From contig CM045763.1 of NCBI GenBank assembly GCA_025200525.1, forward strand, positions 88,626,131 through 88,690,130: a stretch of DNA of 64,000 nucleotides, read 5' to 3'. Below, in pieces: positions 1-11,472 of the stretch. The stretch comes from Camellia lanceoleosa. Its lineage: Eukaryota > Streptophyta > Magnoliopsida > Ericales > Theaceae. Both the position numbers and the translations under genes were made by a program. The notes below the pieces were generated by a model, which was not told where the DNA came from, did not search any database, and was given only the letters and a program-made list of their open reading frames with translations. Positions within the stretch are counted from its first letter, which is position 1. Every line of letters starts with the position of its first letter.

Positions 1-29
1 GGTCTAAGATATTTTTTTTATTAGCTAAA

Positions 30-236
30 GTCTTTCAACATTTGTAGAGAGAAAATTCGACTCAGAGAAATTTTGGCCCCGATTCAGAATTTTGGCCTCG
101 ACTTAGAGAAATGTTAAAAAAATTCTAGTATGACCACAGAGAAATTTCAAAATTTCTTTGTGAAATTAGAGAAATTTCTTTGAGTTTGGGCAAAATTTCT
201 TTGAGTCAAATTTTCTCTGTAGAAATGTTGAGGGAC
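30..236. mobile_element. Foldback MITE (about 200 bp)
   Basis: The two ends form an imperfect inverted repeat of about 47 bp: the left arm reads CAACATTTGTAGAGAGAAAA and continues through GACTC and GAAATTTTGGCC, and the right arm is its reverse complement ending TTTCTACAGAGAAAA when read inward. The middle repeats the motif AGAGAAATTTC. No coding capacity. The family is not recognised. Ends are approximate because the window starts only 29 bases upstream. Confidence 0.6.
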
Positions 237-1825
237 CTTAACTATTATGAAAATATTGTATGTCCTTTATTTTATAAAATCTTAATATGATGGATTTATA
301 AAAAAAAAAAATTCTCCTAATGAAATCCATTATTATTGCTCTGAAAAAAAAAAATATAAAGTTTACTCAATAAACGACATCAATGTAATATGAAGGGGGA
401 AAAAAATGGAGATTTGACTATTGTAACAAAATAACTTTTGAATTTTGTCAATTTAAATACTAAAATTTTGATTGATTTTCAATCTAAACTATTTGCCTAT
501 TTTCATGAAGTAAAATTGATGAGATATTTTAGTTATCAAACTCAATGAAAATGAGTATTTTAGACATTTTATTTATACTTAAATTGAGTTTAATGACTAA
601 ATTTGTTTTCGTTGGTTTGAATTAACAAAAATAGACAATTAATTTAAATTAAAAATAAATTAAAAAATAAGATTTAAATTAATAAAATTAAAAATTTATT
701 TTATTATAAAGATCAAACTTTTGATTTTTATTTTAATTGTCCCATGTAATATCCATATCAATGTAACATAAAAGTAGGAATATAAAAATATAATTTATAT
801 GGCAATCACTTTTTCATGAGCATTTCCAACCCACTAGTCATATAATGTTTGTTAGTTAAAATGCCTAGTGTGACGCATTTTTTTTTAATTCCAATGCACT
901 AGGCATATGATTAAGCATTTTAGCTTAACTCATATTCACTAGTTACATGTAGCTAGCCTTCAACGCTAGGCAAAATGTATTTAATCATTATGATCATTTT
1001 CCTTCATCTTTGTTGCTAACGTGGCATTCTATAAAATTAATAGTATTTGGATGAATAGCTAAAATAAAGAGCATAGTTGGCGTAATAACATGAAAAAGTT
1101 GATAGGCAAAATAAAATATATAGTTTATAGTAATGTTTAGATAGGTAAAATACCTACTATCATTGGAGATGCTTATTGGCAATAAACCCATGCTATGAAT
1201 GAAACGTGAAAAAATTAATAACATATTTTTATATAAAATAATATAAATAATTACATTTTTATATGCAAATTATGAAAATAAAAAATATTGAAACCTACAA
1301 TTTAAGTCCCATAATTTTACTACAATTTATGTGTTAATTTTTAATTTGTTACAAATTCAATCATGTAACTTTTAACCCCCCTTACTAGAGTTGCAAATTT
1401 AGGTGATTTCAACTCAAGCAACTGGAGTCAAGTTTTAAATTTTTTAAAGATTGGGCAACATAATTTTTAATTCGATAAGAACCTATGCAGAAATTTAAAA
1501 ATTCAAAATAAATTTGAGTGAACTTGAGGAGAGACACCAAATAACTTAAGCAATAGAAATAAAATTGTATATATAAATATATAAAATTATTTACTAATTT
1601 ATTTTTTAAATAATAAATAAAATAAATAAAAAATTTAATATTAATGAACAACACACAAAAGCAATATGCTGAAGTTTTTCCAATATAATATTTTTTGAAA
1701 ATGTTTAAGAAATACACTTTTTAGAAAAGGGATTATCGAATAAGTTGATATTAAGAAAAATTAATTTTTATAATGGCATAAAATTATTTAAATATGATTT
1801 TCAAAAATTATTTTTAATTTAAAAA
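237..1825. other. AT-rich intergenic DNA, no gene seen
   Basis: About 1.6 kb of A/T-dominated sequence with many homopolymer runs. The short open frames, including those at 994-1224 and 1409-1717 on the minus strand, have low-complexity hydrophobic translations and match no family I recognise. No RNA gene or clear repeat boundary was found. Confidence 0.6.
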
Positions 1826-3480
1826 GGGTAAATTACACTTACCTCCTCTAAGGTTTCTGACAAATACAGGTACTTTTCCTATAGTTTCAATAATTACACT
1901 AATCTCCCCTACTTTATCTGACAATATCAAGATTCTCCCATTTTTTGATTACCGTTTACACACTTCACAGAACTTGCTGATGTCATCAAAGCTAAACACT
2001 AAAATGCCCATAATGCCCTCAAGTGTCCTCAACCCATCTATATATACCAATACCAAATGTTGGTTGGTTGTCCACCCGGACGTTCGGACAGTCGTCCGAA
2101 ACAGTGCTCTTTTTTTTTTTCTTTTTTTAATTTTATTTTATACAACTGCAACCTTTTATTTAAAAACACAACAACATGTAGGTTATCCACAACTATTAAA
2201 ATTTATTCTTATTTATTTATTTTATAGTATTACTCCAACCAAAATTTCAGTTTACAGTGAGGCGAACACTAGAAGCATAAACAATTAATTAGTCAAACAA
2301 TAACAAAGAAACATGTCTAGTTTTCTTTTAGAATCACAATTCCAATTAAAAAATTTCAGAAATCTTTTCAAAACTTATAACTAAATACACAATTCAAAGG
2401 TACTCAAAACTCAATTCAAAAATTATTTTCAAAACTCATAATCAAACACACAACTCAAAACTCAATTTAAAACTCAAAACCAAACTTTTTTCCAAACTCT
2501 ATTTTAAAAGAAAAAATTTTAAAAAATATTTTTTATTTTATTTTTTAAAATTATTTTTAGAATCATGATTTGAGTGTGGAGTTGTATTTTGAGTTTATGA
2601 GTTTTAAATTAAGTTTTAAAAAGAGTTTTGTATTGTATTTTGAAATTTTTTGGAATTATTTTTTTAGGGTAAATATTTTATATTTTAAATATTTATTTAT
2701 TTATTTTAATTTGCACTACATATCATACATTTATGTGCTGTATTTTTTTTAATATTTTAAATATATTTTTTAAATATTAAATTTTTTATTTTAAATATAT
2801 AATTTTTATTTTAAATTTTTTTCTATTTTTATTTTAAATATTTTATTTTATTTTATAAATATATTTTTAAATATTTTAATTTTTTTATTATGTGTTTGGT
2901 TACGATTTGAGTGTAGAGTTTTGAGAGTAGCGTGGAATTTTGAGTTATGTATTTGATTATGAGGTTTGAAAATAAATTTTGAATTGAATTTTGAGTTATG
3001 TATTTGGTTACGATTTGAGTGTAGAGTTGTGTTTTGAGTTTAAAATATTAAAATTAAAAAAATTAAAATATTTACAAAATAAACTAAAATATTGAAAATA
3101 AAAAAATTCAAAATATTTAAATCAAAATTATATATTTAAAATAAAAAATAAAATTTTCTTAAATATTTTTTAATATTTTTAAAAAATAAATTTAAAAAAG
3201 CAAGGTTAATAAGAGTAATAAATCCTAAAAAATAATTCATAATTTAATTACTGTATAACATAAACGGAGGGGGCAAGGGTATTATCGCCTTTTTGTACTC
3301 AAAAGGAAGGGTAATAAGGTCATTTACTATATGCAAGTAACACTGTTTGTTCCAATTTGACGGAATGGGAAAATCTAGACAATATCAATTAAAGTAAAGG
3401 AGATTTGTGTAATTATTCAAATTACAGAGGAGGTCCCTGTATTTATTAGAAACCTCAAGGGAGGTGAGTGTAATTTACCC
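1826..3480. mobile_element. Non-autonomous Mutator-like element with 9-bp TSD
   Basis: The element opens with GGGTAAATTACACTTACCTC and closes with the inverted counterpart GAGTGTAATTTACCC. The inverted similarity continues for roughly 60-70 bp (motifs CAAATACAGG and CCTGTATTTATT). It is flanked on both sides by the same nine bases, ATTTAAAAA (1817-1825 and 3481-3489). A 9-bp target duplication with long terminal inverted repeats is the mark of Mutator-like elements. The 1655-bp body encodes no transposase. It contains a nested foldback at about 2330-3040. Confidence 0.85.
2330..3040. repeat. Nested foldback repeat inside the Mutator-like element
   Basis: The left arm (about 2390-2490) is built from ACTCAAAACTCAATT and TAATCAAACACACAACTC units. 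The right arm (about 2890-3040) is the reverse complement, with GTGTTTGGTTACGATTTGAG and TTGAATTGAATTTTGAG. The centre is a tract of A and T. It looks like a second insertion or an internal inverted duplication. No TSD was resolved. Confidence 0.55.
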
Positions 3481-3489
3481 ATTTAAAAA

Positions 3490-4129
3490 TTACAATAAAA
3501 TATTTAAATACAATAAAAATAAATTTTTTTTTACAAAATTAAAGTATCTGAATAAAAAAAAGGGTAAGAAGAAAATTTAGAATAATATTCTCATTTGATC
3601 TGAATTTTTTTTTTTTAAGATGAACAATAAATTATTACTTATAACTCTCATTTTTTTTAATCAAAAAGAAGTTTTACGAACCATCACTTTTAATAAAAAA
3701 ATTTACGTCTCTTTCTAATTTATTTTACCAAAAGTCACTTTTTTTTAACAATTTGAGCAAAAATATGTTTATTTTTTTTATTTGTTTAATTGATAACTGA
3801 GATTAAAAAAAAATAAAAACAGAATCCATCATGTTTAGCAAATTCTAAAAAGGTTATTCATTTTCTGAATGTTTTTGTCTTTTGTTAAAAAAATAAATAA
3901 ATTTGTATTAAAAAAAAGGTGAAGCATAAATAAATCTCAAAATATGATCTTATGAACGGTTTAGTCCTCCCTTTTTTCTTATGAACCCAAAGGTTTCATT
4001 AAAGTGAAAATTACACAAAAGGCTAGTTACTTATATGTTTGGGTTTAGGGATAAAAGTGGGTTTCTTTAAATGTAAAATTACACATTTAGACAATCCGCA
4101 TTGTAGAGAATTTAGATTTTCCCTCTTAG
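3490..4129. other. AT-rich intergenic DNA, nothing identified
   Basis: A/T homopolymer-rich sequence without a credible open frame, RNA gene or repeat boundary. Confidence 0.5.
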
Positions 4130-4830
4130 AACAAATCTCATATTACGAACAAAAATGTGACACTCCAATAACGTAACACTCTAATGTAGGATTCCATTGT
4201 AACACATTAAAAAACTTCTTGGTACATTTTTCCCAAACGTAACAACGTAACACTTCAAAAAAACTTATTTGTATACTTTTTTCAAACGTAATACTTTAAT
4301 GTAACACAAAAAAAAAAAAAAATTTCGAAGTATACTTTTCCCGAACATAACACTCCAATCAATGTAATTTTAAACATAACACTCCAATGTAATACACACA
4401 AAAATACTAAAAAATTTCTTAATGTAATTTTTTCAAACATAACACTCATAATTTGAAATTATATATTTGCTCAAAACTTACTAAGAAACTTTTGTACTCT
4501 TTTTAGAATGGTTTGAAGAATCTCACATCATTTTGGAATGGTTTGAAGAATCTTATATTCTTTTTTTGGAGTGTTACGTTTGGAAAAAGTACACAAATGA
4601 GGGTTTTTTTTTTTTTTTTTTTTTGTGGTACGTTGGAGTATTACACTAAGAATTTTTTTTGGAGTGTTATGTTTGAAAAAAGTACACTAATTTTTTTTTA
4701 AAGTATTACATTGGAGCGTTACATTTAAGTGCTATATTGGAGTGTTAAGATTTGAAATTATACATTTGCCTAAAGTTTACTAAGTGGTTTTTGTCTTCCT
4801 TTCAAAATGTTTGAAGAATCTCATTTCCTT
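4130..4830. repeat. Foldback region with reiterated AACACTCCAATGTAA motif
   Basis: The left half (4150-4445) repeats variants of AACACTCCAATGTAACAC and CCCAAACGTAACA. The right half (4565-4750) carries the reverse complements TTGGAGTGTTACGTTTGG and AGTGTTATGTTTG. A direct repeat beginning TTTGAAATTATA and running through TTTGAAGAATCTCA occurs at about 4453-4530 and again at 4751-4822. The short open frames here are by-products of the repeats. Type of element unknown. Confidence 0.45.
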
Positions 4831-5287
4831 TTGAAATGTTTGAGGAATTTCATATTTCAAATCATTTTTGTACTTCTTTTGAAATGTTTTCCAAATAAAA
4901 AAAATTTTAATATAAAAATTCATCCCAAATTTGATTATCATATATTGTGTACATTGTCTTTCTAGCACAAAAGAAGAAAAAGAGAAGGAAATATAATAGA
5001 AATAAGGATATAACCGTAAATCTAATTTTTAAATAATATATTAAATCTACATTTCCAAAATTAATGGGATTAATTGGTCTATAAGAAAATTCTTGGGACT
5101 AAATGGATCATCATTTTTCAAAATGGGATTTATAAGTAAACTTTCCCTAAAAACATTTAAAAATAAAAATAAAAACTCTTAATAGAGATTAATAATTTGA
5201 AGATATGTATTTAAAACAAATTACATTTAGACCAATAATACTATGACACATCATTATAGCACATGTAAACATTGATCTGAATCTAAT

Positions 5288-5863
5288 TGTGTGAGTAATT
5301 TTCTGACCACACTGCCAACTCAGTATTCAGCTGGAGAGTACTGGCAGAATAGATGGCACTTGGCTGACCTGCAACAGAAAGAGAAGAATCCCACGGTGGT
5401 TCACCACCCGGGGGTACTCCGACGATCAAGTCAGTACTCAATATCTCTCAAAGATAAATCAACTATTCAACTCACAAGCTTGAGTATCAAAAAGCATACC
5501 TTAGACCTATGGGGGTGCCTCTCTTTTATAGCCAATACAAACCTAGTCCCAATAGGAGCCTGGCCCTAATGGACTTAGGATTACTGCTAATCTGGGACTC
5601 CTAGTGGGATTAGGATAAACTCTCTAAGAGTCTTATCTTTACCCAAACTGAAGTCTTCTCCCAATCTAGGACTCTTGTCCATATCCAGGTTGAAATTCCT
5701 TCTTCATTCTAGGACTCTTGTCCCTATCCGCTTATCTCGATTCCGATATCTTCGAGGTAACCTCACCATCCGAGATGACCTCGATAATGACCAAGACACG
5801 TGGCACCTACCGACATGTCGGCCACCTTGCCATGTGTTGGTACTCGGAAAATATATCCCCACA
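5288..5863 (-). repeat. Left LTR (3' LTR of minus-strand element), copy A
   Basis: About 576 bp, aligned end to end with 9430-10015. Bounded by TGTGTGAG at the left and CCCCACA at the right on the plus strand. It includes a G-box-containing stretch, GACACGTGGCACCT. The differences from the right LTR include several short indels, so the insertion is not brand new, but both LTRs remain well matched. Confidence 0.88.
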
Positions 5864-6918
5864 ATCGCCTCTAGGTTCTATTACCTCGGCATTCTCGAGG
5901 TGATGGAACCTATACTGCTCGCTCATCTGCGTCCTCGTCCGAGATCAAACTCACGACCTCAAAGTTCCTCGGACTTTACTATCCACTTCACAAGTATCAA
6001 GCTTCATGTTTTTCAAGCTATTCGAGATCATACCTCCCAGCCGAGATTTCTGGTTTCATTAATTCATAAACTCCAAGAGCTTTGCATCCGCTTTATTCAC
6101 ATTTTTTGGTGGGCTCCTGATTTCCAGTCATCTATTTGACTTTGGCGATCTTCATATTGGTGTTCACTTATCTTGGTAGGATCATAAACTCTTTTATTAA
6201 GCTCAATCTTTCATAACTCTTCTGAATCCGTTTACTTGCCCTCTGTTGTCTTCTATTTTTCGTCTGTTTTCTAGGTTTTTGGAATTTTTAAATGTCTGCA
6301 TCGCTTTTTTTGTCATATCTCGCTTCATTGCTAGCATTGTGTCTGGGTCATTACTTTCTTGTTTCTTCATATACTTATTTAGCGCCTATGCACTTGGCTT
6401 TATCTTTAAACTTCGTCGTCTTCTTGACTCTGATTTTTCTCTTTTTTCATTCAATCCTCTGGCCTTTTCTCTTTCTTAGCTCTTTTGCTTAAATCTGTCA
6501 TTGTTCCAAGCTTTCAAGCTTCTGCAACTGTCTTCGTTTCTCTCCTCCGGTGAAGCTTACGTCTTTTTGTCATTGTCTTCAGATTTCGGCAATTCTCATT
6601 TCGACTTCCTTCTTTCTGATAAGCCACTGTTCCTCCTGGTTTTATTACTTGTTGCTTTCTAAGAAGCTCTGCTTCATTGTTAACCACCATTGCTGTTTTA
6701 CCCGTTGTTTCCAAATCATCTTCTTGAATACACACTGTTCACATATCTGTTGATTTCTGCCACTGTTCTTGGCTTGACACACCTATGCAATCTTTTTGTC
6801 TTAATTTCTTGATAGCTTCATCACCATTTTTGATTTTCGAATTATATTTCTTGTTTATATTTTCTGTGTCTTTTTTTAGATTTTTGCTTTCAATCCTTTC
6901 CTTCAAAACTCCGAGGTG

Positions 6919-7227
6919 CTAATCGCCGAGAAGAGCTTTGATCAAACTCTTTAGGAGATTGATGCTGAGCTCGTGGCTGAGAAGGCTGTTAAGAAGTTCT
7001 TTCCAACTGTCTTCTGGGGATGAGACGCAACCTGCCGCCGATGCCAAGTAGTTTGCTTCCTTCTTGAAATTGATGCCGAGGTAACGGTAGAGAAGCTCCT
7101 CCAACTGACTGCTGAGGTTGAACCATCGTCGTTCGTCGAAGCAGATCAGTCCAACGTTCTTGCTTTCAGTCCTTAGTTCTTTAAGGTCTTTATTTTTGTA
7201 TCTGCCAACCTTCTCAGCTCTTAACAA
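6919..7227 (-). other. Unassigned 102-codon open frame inside LTR element
   Basis: This minus-strand frame runs in the element's own transcription direction and is the longest in the interior. It encodes a charged, helix-prone peptide with Leu-rich stretches (SQLEELLYRYLGINF; LLNSLLSHELSINLLKSLI). I recognise no domain. In copy B the C-terminal 61 residues remain open (50145-50330) while the N-terminal part is frame-shifted. It could be a decayed captured exon or a chance frame. Confidence 0.3.
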
Positions 7228-7293
7228 GCTAGTTGGTCATCTCGGATGATCATATCTCTAAACGCCTTTTCGTTGTTATCTCGGCTATACCAA

Positions 7294-8908
7294 ACTTGTA
7301 AATTGTTTCAAATTTCAACAAGTGGTAGACTTCATAATCTTTGGTTAACTCATCTTGTAATTTGCTCAAAAATTTCAACAAGTGTAAACATTCCTTGCTC
7401 CTTAATTATCATTCCTTCCCCCTGCATCTTCTCCATGCCCCCTAATGTGAACATAAGTTGCACTTAGGATCACATTATGGAAGTTGGCTTCGTGCTGTAG
7501 TCACAGACCTGATGTATTCTTCTTTCGCCGATGTATTAAAACTTCTGGTATTTAATTCGCCCCCCTCTAGACCCTCTTTCTCTTGGCCTTTGCAAACTAT
7601 CATCGCTGTTTCTTGAAGCATTTATTCCTTTCACAATTCTGGTCACCACTTCTGGCGTGCACTTAGTGGTTCTGTTCTAATCAAAACGACGTTTGACTCT
7701 GGCGAATCTTTTGCCGACATTTAACTTTGTGCACTCTTTAACTTGTAAATTCTCTCAGAATTTCAACAAGTGTTAACATCATTCGTTTTAACTTCGGTTA
7801 AACATCATCTCGACTTAACTTCGGTTTAAGCATCATCTCCGTTTAACTTCGGTTAAACATCATCCCGGCTTAACTTCGGTTAAGCATCACCTCAGTTTAA
7901 CTTCGGTTAAACATCATCTCGGCTTAACTTCGGTTAAGCATCATCTCAGTTTAACTTCGGTTAAACGTCATCTCAGTTTTTGAGGTTTTTCCTTTTTTGT
8001 CGTTTATACTCTTGTACCTTCTTGTTTTTTAGACAATGTAAGCTCTGCATATGGCTGATGTGCCTCATTGTTCTTGAATGTCTAATTTAACTTTCCTTCT
8101 CTGAATGCTTGTGCCTTTGTCTTTTCTTGACTGCTTTTGCATGATTCTATACTTAGAATATTTTGCGTGATTTACATAATTCTTCCTTTACCTCGGGTAT
8201 AATAACTGCAAGTTTTACTTCAGCAAGATACTGACCTGCAATCTTTTCATAAATTTCAACAAGTATAAACATATACTTTTCAATGTAAACTTTGCAAACT
8301 TTTCTTAAGTTGCAATAAATATGTAAACAGTAATTTCACTCTAACCTACTTGTAAATTGCTATAAATTTCAACAAGGACTAACATATACAGTAAACTTTT
8401 CTCAAGTTATAACAAGTGTTAAACAGTGATCTACTTGTAAATTGCTACAAATTTCAACAAGGGTTTAAACAATATACTTAGCTTTTACACCTCAACCTGT
8501 AAATTGCTACAAATTTCAACAGATGATCATATGTCGGCTTAACTTCAACTTGTAAATTGCTATAAATTTCAACAAGTGTTAAGCATCTTTTTTGGTTTAG
8601 CCAACTAGTAGATTGCCATAAGTCTGTAAGTAATAACATCGGCTTCACTTCGACTTGTAAATTGCTACAAATTTCAATAAGCGAAGAGAAACAGTAATCT
8701 CGGCTTAACTCCCACTTGTAAATTGCTACAAATTTCAACAAGTGGTAAACTTTGTATCGGTTTGATCAACTTGTAAATTGCTACAAATTTCAACAAGTGG
8801 TAAACTTTGTATCGGTTTGACCAACTTGTAAATTGCTACAAATTTCAACAAGTGGTAAACTTTGTATCGGTTTGACCAACTTGTAAATTGCTACAAATTT
8901 CAACAAGT
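7294..8908. repeat. Array of 30-bp palindromic repeats with variable spacers
   Basis: A 30-bp unit starts ACTTGTAAATTGCTAC and ends ATTTCAACAAGT. The ends (ACTTGT/ACAAGT) and the inner part (AAATT/AATTT) are complementary, giving an 11-bp hairpin with a CA bulge and a 6-nt loop. Good copies start at 7294, 7353, 7741, 8348, 8433, 8495, 8548, 8653, 8714, 8769, 8824 and 8879; a degenerate one is near 8606. The last four form a strict 55-bp tandem array whose spacer reads GGTAAACTTTGTATCGGTTTG. Elsewhere the spacers differ in length and sequence. Confidence 0.85.
7785..7978 (+). repeat. Seven tandem C(UUCG)G hairpins, 27-bp period
   Basis: Seven units of an 18-base hairpin followed by a 9-base spacer (consensus ATCATCTCR). 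Two hairpin versions alternate: GTTTAACTTCGGTTAAAC and GCTTAACTTCGGTTAAGC. Each has a 7-bp stem closed by C-G around a TTCG loop. The second stem position changes from T:A to C:G on both sides together, a compensatory change. Unit 2 has one extra T in its right arm and unit 1 has a 6-bp perfect stem; units 3 to 7 are perfect. The stable UUCG form exists only on the plus strand, opposite to the LTR orientation. Confidence 0.85.
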
Positions 8909-9407
8909 GGTAAACTTTGTATCTTTGCCTTCTCTTTTCTCGGACTTAAGCGCCGAGATCTTGTTTGCTGGAATCTTGGATTTGCTCACTCAGGCTGAGC
9001 TCTTTTTCGGGCCTACTCATCTAGGCCGAGATCATGTCTTCTCGGATCCGGGGTCTGGAATCCAGGATCTGCTCACTCAGGTTGAGCTCTTCTATACTTG
9101 AATGTTATCTCCTTGGGAGCGCTCATGCCCCTTGTATTTGCATCCCTTCTGGAAGGGTTTTCGTTCCTCCGCAGGCATCTATCCTTTCATATCTGGAGGT
9201 CATTTTCGTTGTAGTATCCGCTTCGATCTGTTGTCTTTGGTGCGTCACCTTCTTGGCCAGCGTCTTTCACTCTGTGACTCTAGTCACGAGTTTCTGTGTT
9301 GCGGTCGTCCCCTTCAACGTCAAGGTCGATAGGTCTCCTACTCCCAGCAGGAGTGTTGTCTTCAATCTGATCCTTCTGTCCGTTATTGGCCATCTATTCT
9401 TTTTTCT

Positions 9408-9425
9408 TTCCCACAGACGGCGCCA
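9408..9425 (-). promoter_or_regulatory. Primer-binding site of LTR element, copy A
   Basis: On the minus strand this reads TGGCGCCGTCTGTGGGAA, four bases downstream of the 5' LTR (right LTR) end. The leading TGGCGCCG equals the complement of the 3' end of plant tRNA-Asp as used by many Ty3/gypsy elements; the remainder diverges. The site fixes the element's orientation. Confidence 0.75.
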
Positions 9426-9429
9426 AAAT

Positions 9430-10015
9430 TGTGTGAGTGATTTTCTGACCACACTGCCAACTCAGTATTCAGCTAGAGAGCACTGGCAGAATAGATGGCA
9501 CTTGGTTGACCTGCAACAGAAAGAGAAGAATCCCACGGTGGTTCGCCACCCGGGGGTACTCTGACGATCAAGTCAGTACTCAATATCTCTCAAAGATAAA
9601 TCAACTATTCAACTCACAAGCTTGAGTATCAAAAAGCATACCTTAGACCCATGGGGGTACCTCTCTTTTATAGCCAATACAAACCTAGTCCTAATAGGAG
9701 CCTGGCCCTAATGGACTTAGGATTACTGCTAATCTGGGACTCCCAGTGGGATTAGGATAAACTCTCTAAGAGTCTTATCTTTACCCAAACTGAAGTTTTC
9801 TCCCAATCTAGGACTCTTGTCTATATCCAGGTTGAGTTCCCTCTTCATTCTAGGACTCTTGTCCCCTATCCGCTTATCTTGGATTCCGATATTTTCGGAG
9901 GTAACCTCGGCCCATCCGAGATGACCTCGGCACAACGACCAAGACACGTGGCACCTCGGCTGACACGTCGGCGTCACCTTACCATATGTTGGTACTCAGA
10001 AAATATATCCCCACA
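9430..10015 (-). repeat. Right LTR (5' LTR of minus-strand element), copy A
   Basis: About 586 bp, TGTGTGAG at its left end and CCCCACA at its right end on the plus strand, followed at once by the CTAAT duplication. As the upstream LTR in the minus orientation it would carry the promoter. It contains CACGTGGCACC near its outer end. Confidence 0.88.
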
Positions 10016-10020
10016 CTAAT

Positions 10021-10687
10021 TGTACTAAAATAATTTTAAAAAGAATTTAAATTAAAAAATTTATTTTATAATTTAATAAAGAATGCATAATTTAAGGAAT
10101 GAATATTGATCTCATTTAAATTATAATAACATAATTTACAGAAAAATCCAATTTTAAAATTTTATTTTAAAAATATAAAATTAATTTATAGACCAATTAT
10201 ATTGTGACATATATTAACAAAAATTAAACAAAATCAAAATTTGTTTTTATAACTTTCAACCTTAACAAGATGATAATATTTGGGTAATCTACCAATTGGT
10301 CCTACTTTTTTGAGTTATGACCTATTAAGTATTGTCTTATATTTTTGTGCACCATTAAGTCTTATTATATTTTTCTTTCTCATTTTTACCTTTGTTTTGT
10401 TTTGTTTGTTTGTTTGTTTTTGTTGTTGTTGTTGTTGTTGTTTTTTTTTGTTAGTTTCTCGTTTTGTTTTTGAACTCTAAATTGCAAACCACGATTTGGC
10501 CACCAACCACCACTTCTGACAGCTAGTGACCACCTCTAACCTTTCGCGACCATTACTGACCCCCGGCAACTACCTCCGATCTCCGACAATATTTTTTTTG
10601 GCCATTTTTCATCTCCAACACGTCACTACCGCAACCACCTACACAAATCTAGTGGTGATGAGAGAAAATGAGGGGAAACAATGAAGA
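10021..10687. other. AT-rich intergenic DNA with (TTG)n microsatellite
   Basis: No gene seen. A T-rich block at about 10390-10455 contains a (TTTG)n run followed by a (TTG)n run. The open frame across it (10280-10480) is a translation of the microsatellite. A pyrimidine-rich stretch with CCACC motifs follows at 10500-10640. Confidence 0.5.
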
Positions 10688-11436
10688 GAAGAATGAGACA
10701 GATGAGAAGCCGTTACTAAAGGATAGTTCTCATCATTTACGCTGTCATAAGTCAAGACAAAGAATCAAAAGTCAGATTCAATGATAAATTTATTATGCAA
10801 CAAATCTCAACCAGAGTTGCAATGATAAATTTATCACTGTTGAATTTCTCACTATTGAATTTGTCAAAAAATTTACAAATAGCAAACTAAATTTGTGAGA
10901 GAGAGGGGCATCACAACATTTTATTACGAAGCATTGATAAATTTATTTATTTTGTATGTGCTTTGCCATTCCATTGATAAAATACCCACACTTACACCTG
11001 CAAATCTATAATCTGATAAATTTATCATTCATAAATTACTGAGTGATAAATTTATCACTAACTTAAGTAACAAATTTATCAGATCAGTTACACGTTTGTA
11101 GAAGATCAACAACACCTTTCAATGCACTAATTGGATACTTTGCATCCCATACCGGTGATGGAAGAAGATGATGGCAACGATGATGGCAACGATGATGTCG
11201 AAGATGGTAGATCAATGATGGAAGATTACGGTGTTGAAGTTAGCAGATGAATGATGGGGGGTAATGGCAACGAGGGAGAAGAACGGTGATGTTTGGCGAG
11301 GGAGGAGGAGAACGACGACGTTGGTTGAGGTGAGTGTTATTGACAATGATAGATGAAGATAGTGATTGAGTCGAGCGGCATATATGGTGATGGAGGAGGA
11401 TGATAAGGAGGAGGAGATGGTGTGCCCATGACAGAA

Positions 11437-11472
<36 letters not shown>

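Larger units (their letters stand above)
5288..10015 (-). mobile_element. Non-autonomous LTR retroelement, copy A (LARD-like)
   Basis: Two LTRs (5288-5863 and 9430-10015) flank a 3.57-kb interior, and the whole is bounded by a perfect 5-bp duplication CTAAT (5283-5287 and 10016-10020). Read on the minus strand, each LTR starts TGTGGGGATATATTTTC and ends CTCACACA. A primer-binding site lies just inside the right LTR, so transcription is leftward. The interior has no gag, protease, integrase or reverse transcriptase frame; the best minus-strand frame (6919-7227, 102 aa) matches no family I know. It holds two arrays of short palindromic repeats. The GGCGCC-type primer site suggests a Ty3/gypsy lineage, but with no pol gene this is inference. 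Confidence 0.88.

Noticed and set aside
5675..6139. 154-codon plus-strand frame at the left LTR junction
   Set aside because: It starts within the LTR, crosses its boundary, and runs against the element's orientation; it is broken in copy B and shows no domain.
7294..8908. CRISPR-like repeat-spacer array
   Set aside because: The 30-bp palindromes with spacers look superficially like CRISPR, but they lie inside a plant LTR element, spacer lengths vary widely, the last four spacers are identical, and no cas-like gene is present.
9034..9564. 176-codon plus-strand frame spanning the primer site into the right LTR
   Set aside because: It reads antisense across the primer-binding site and LTR, so it cannot be a functional gene of the element; no recognisable domain.
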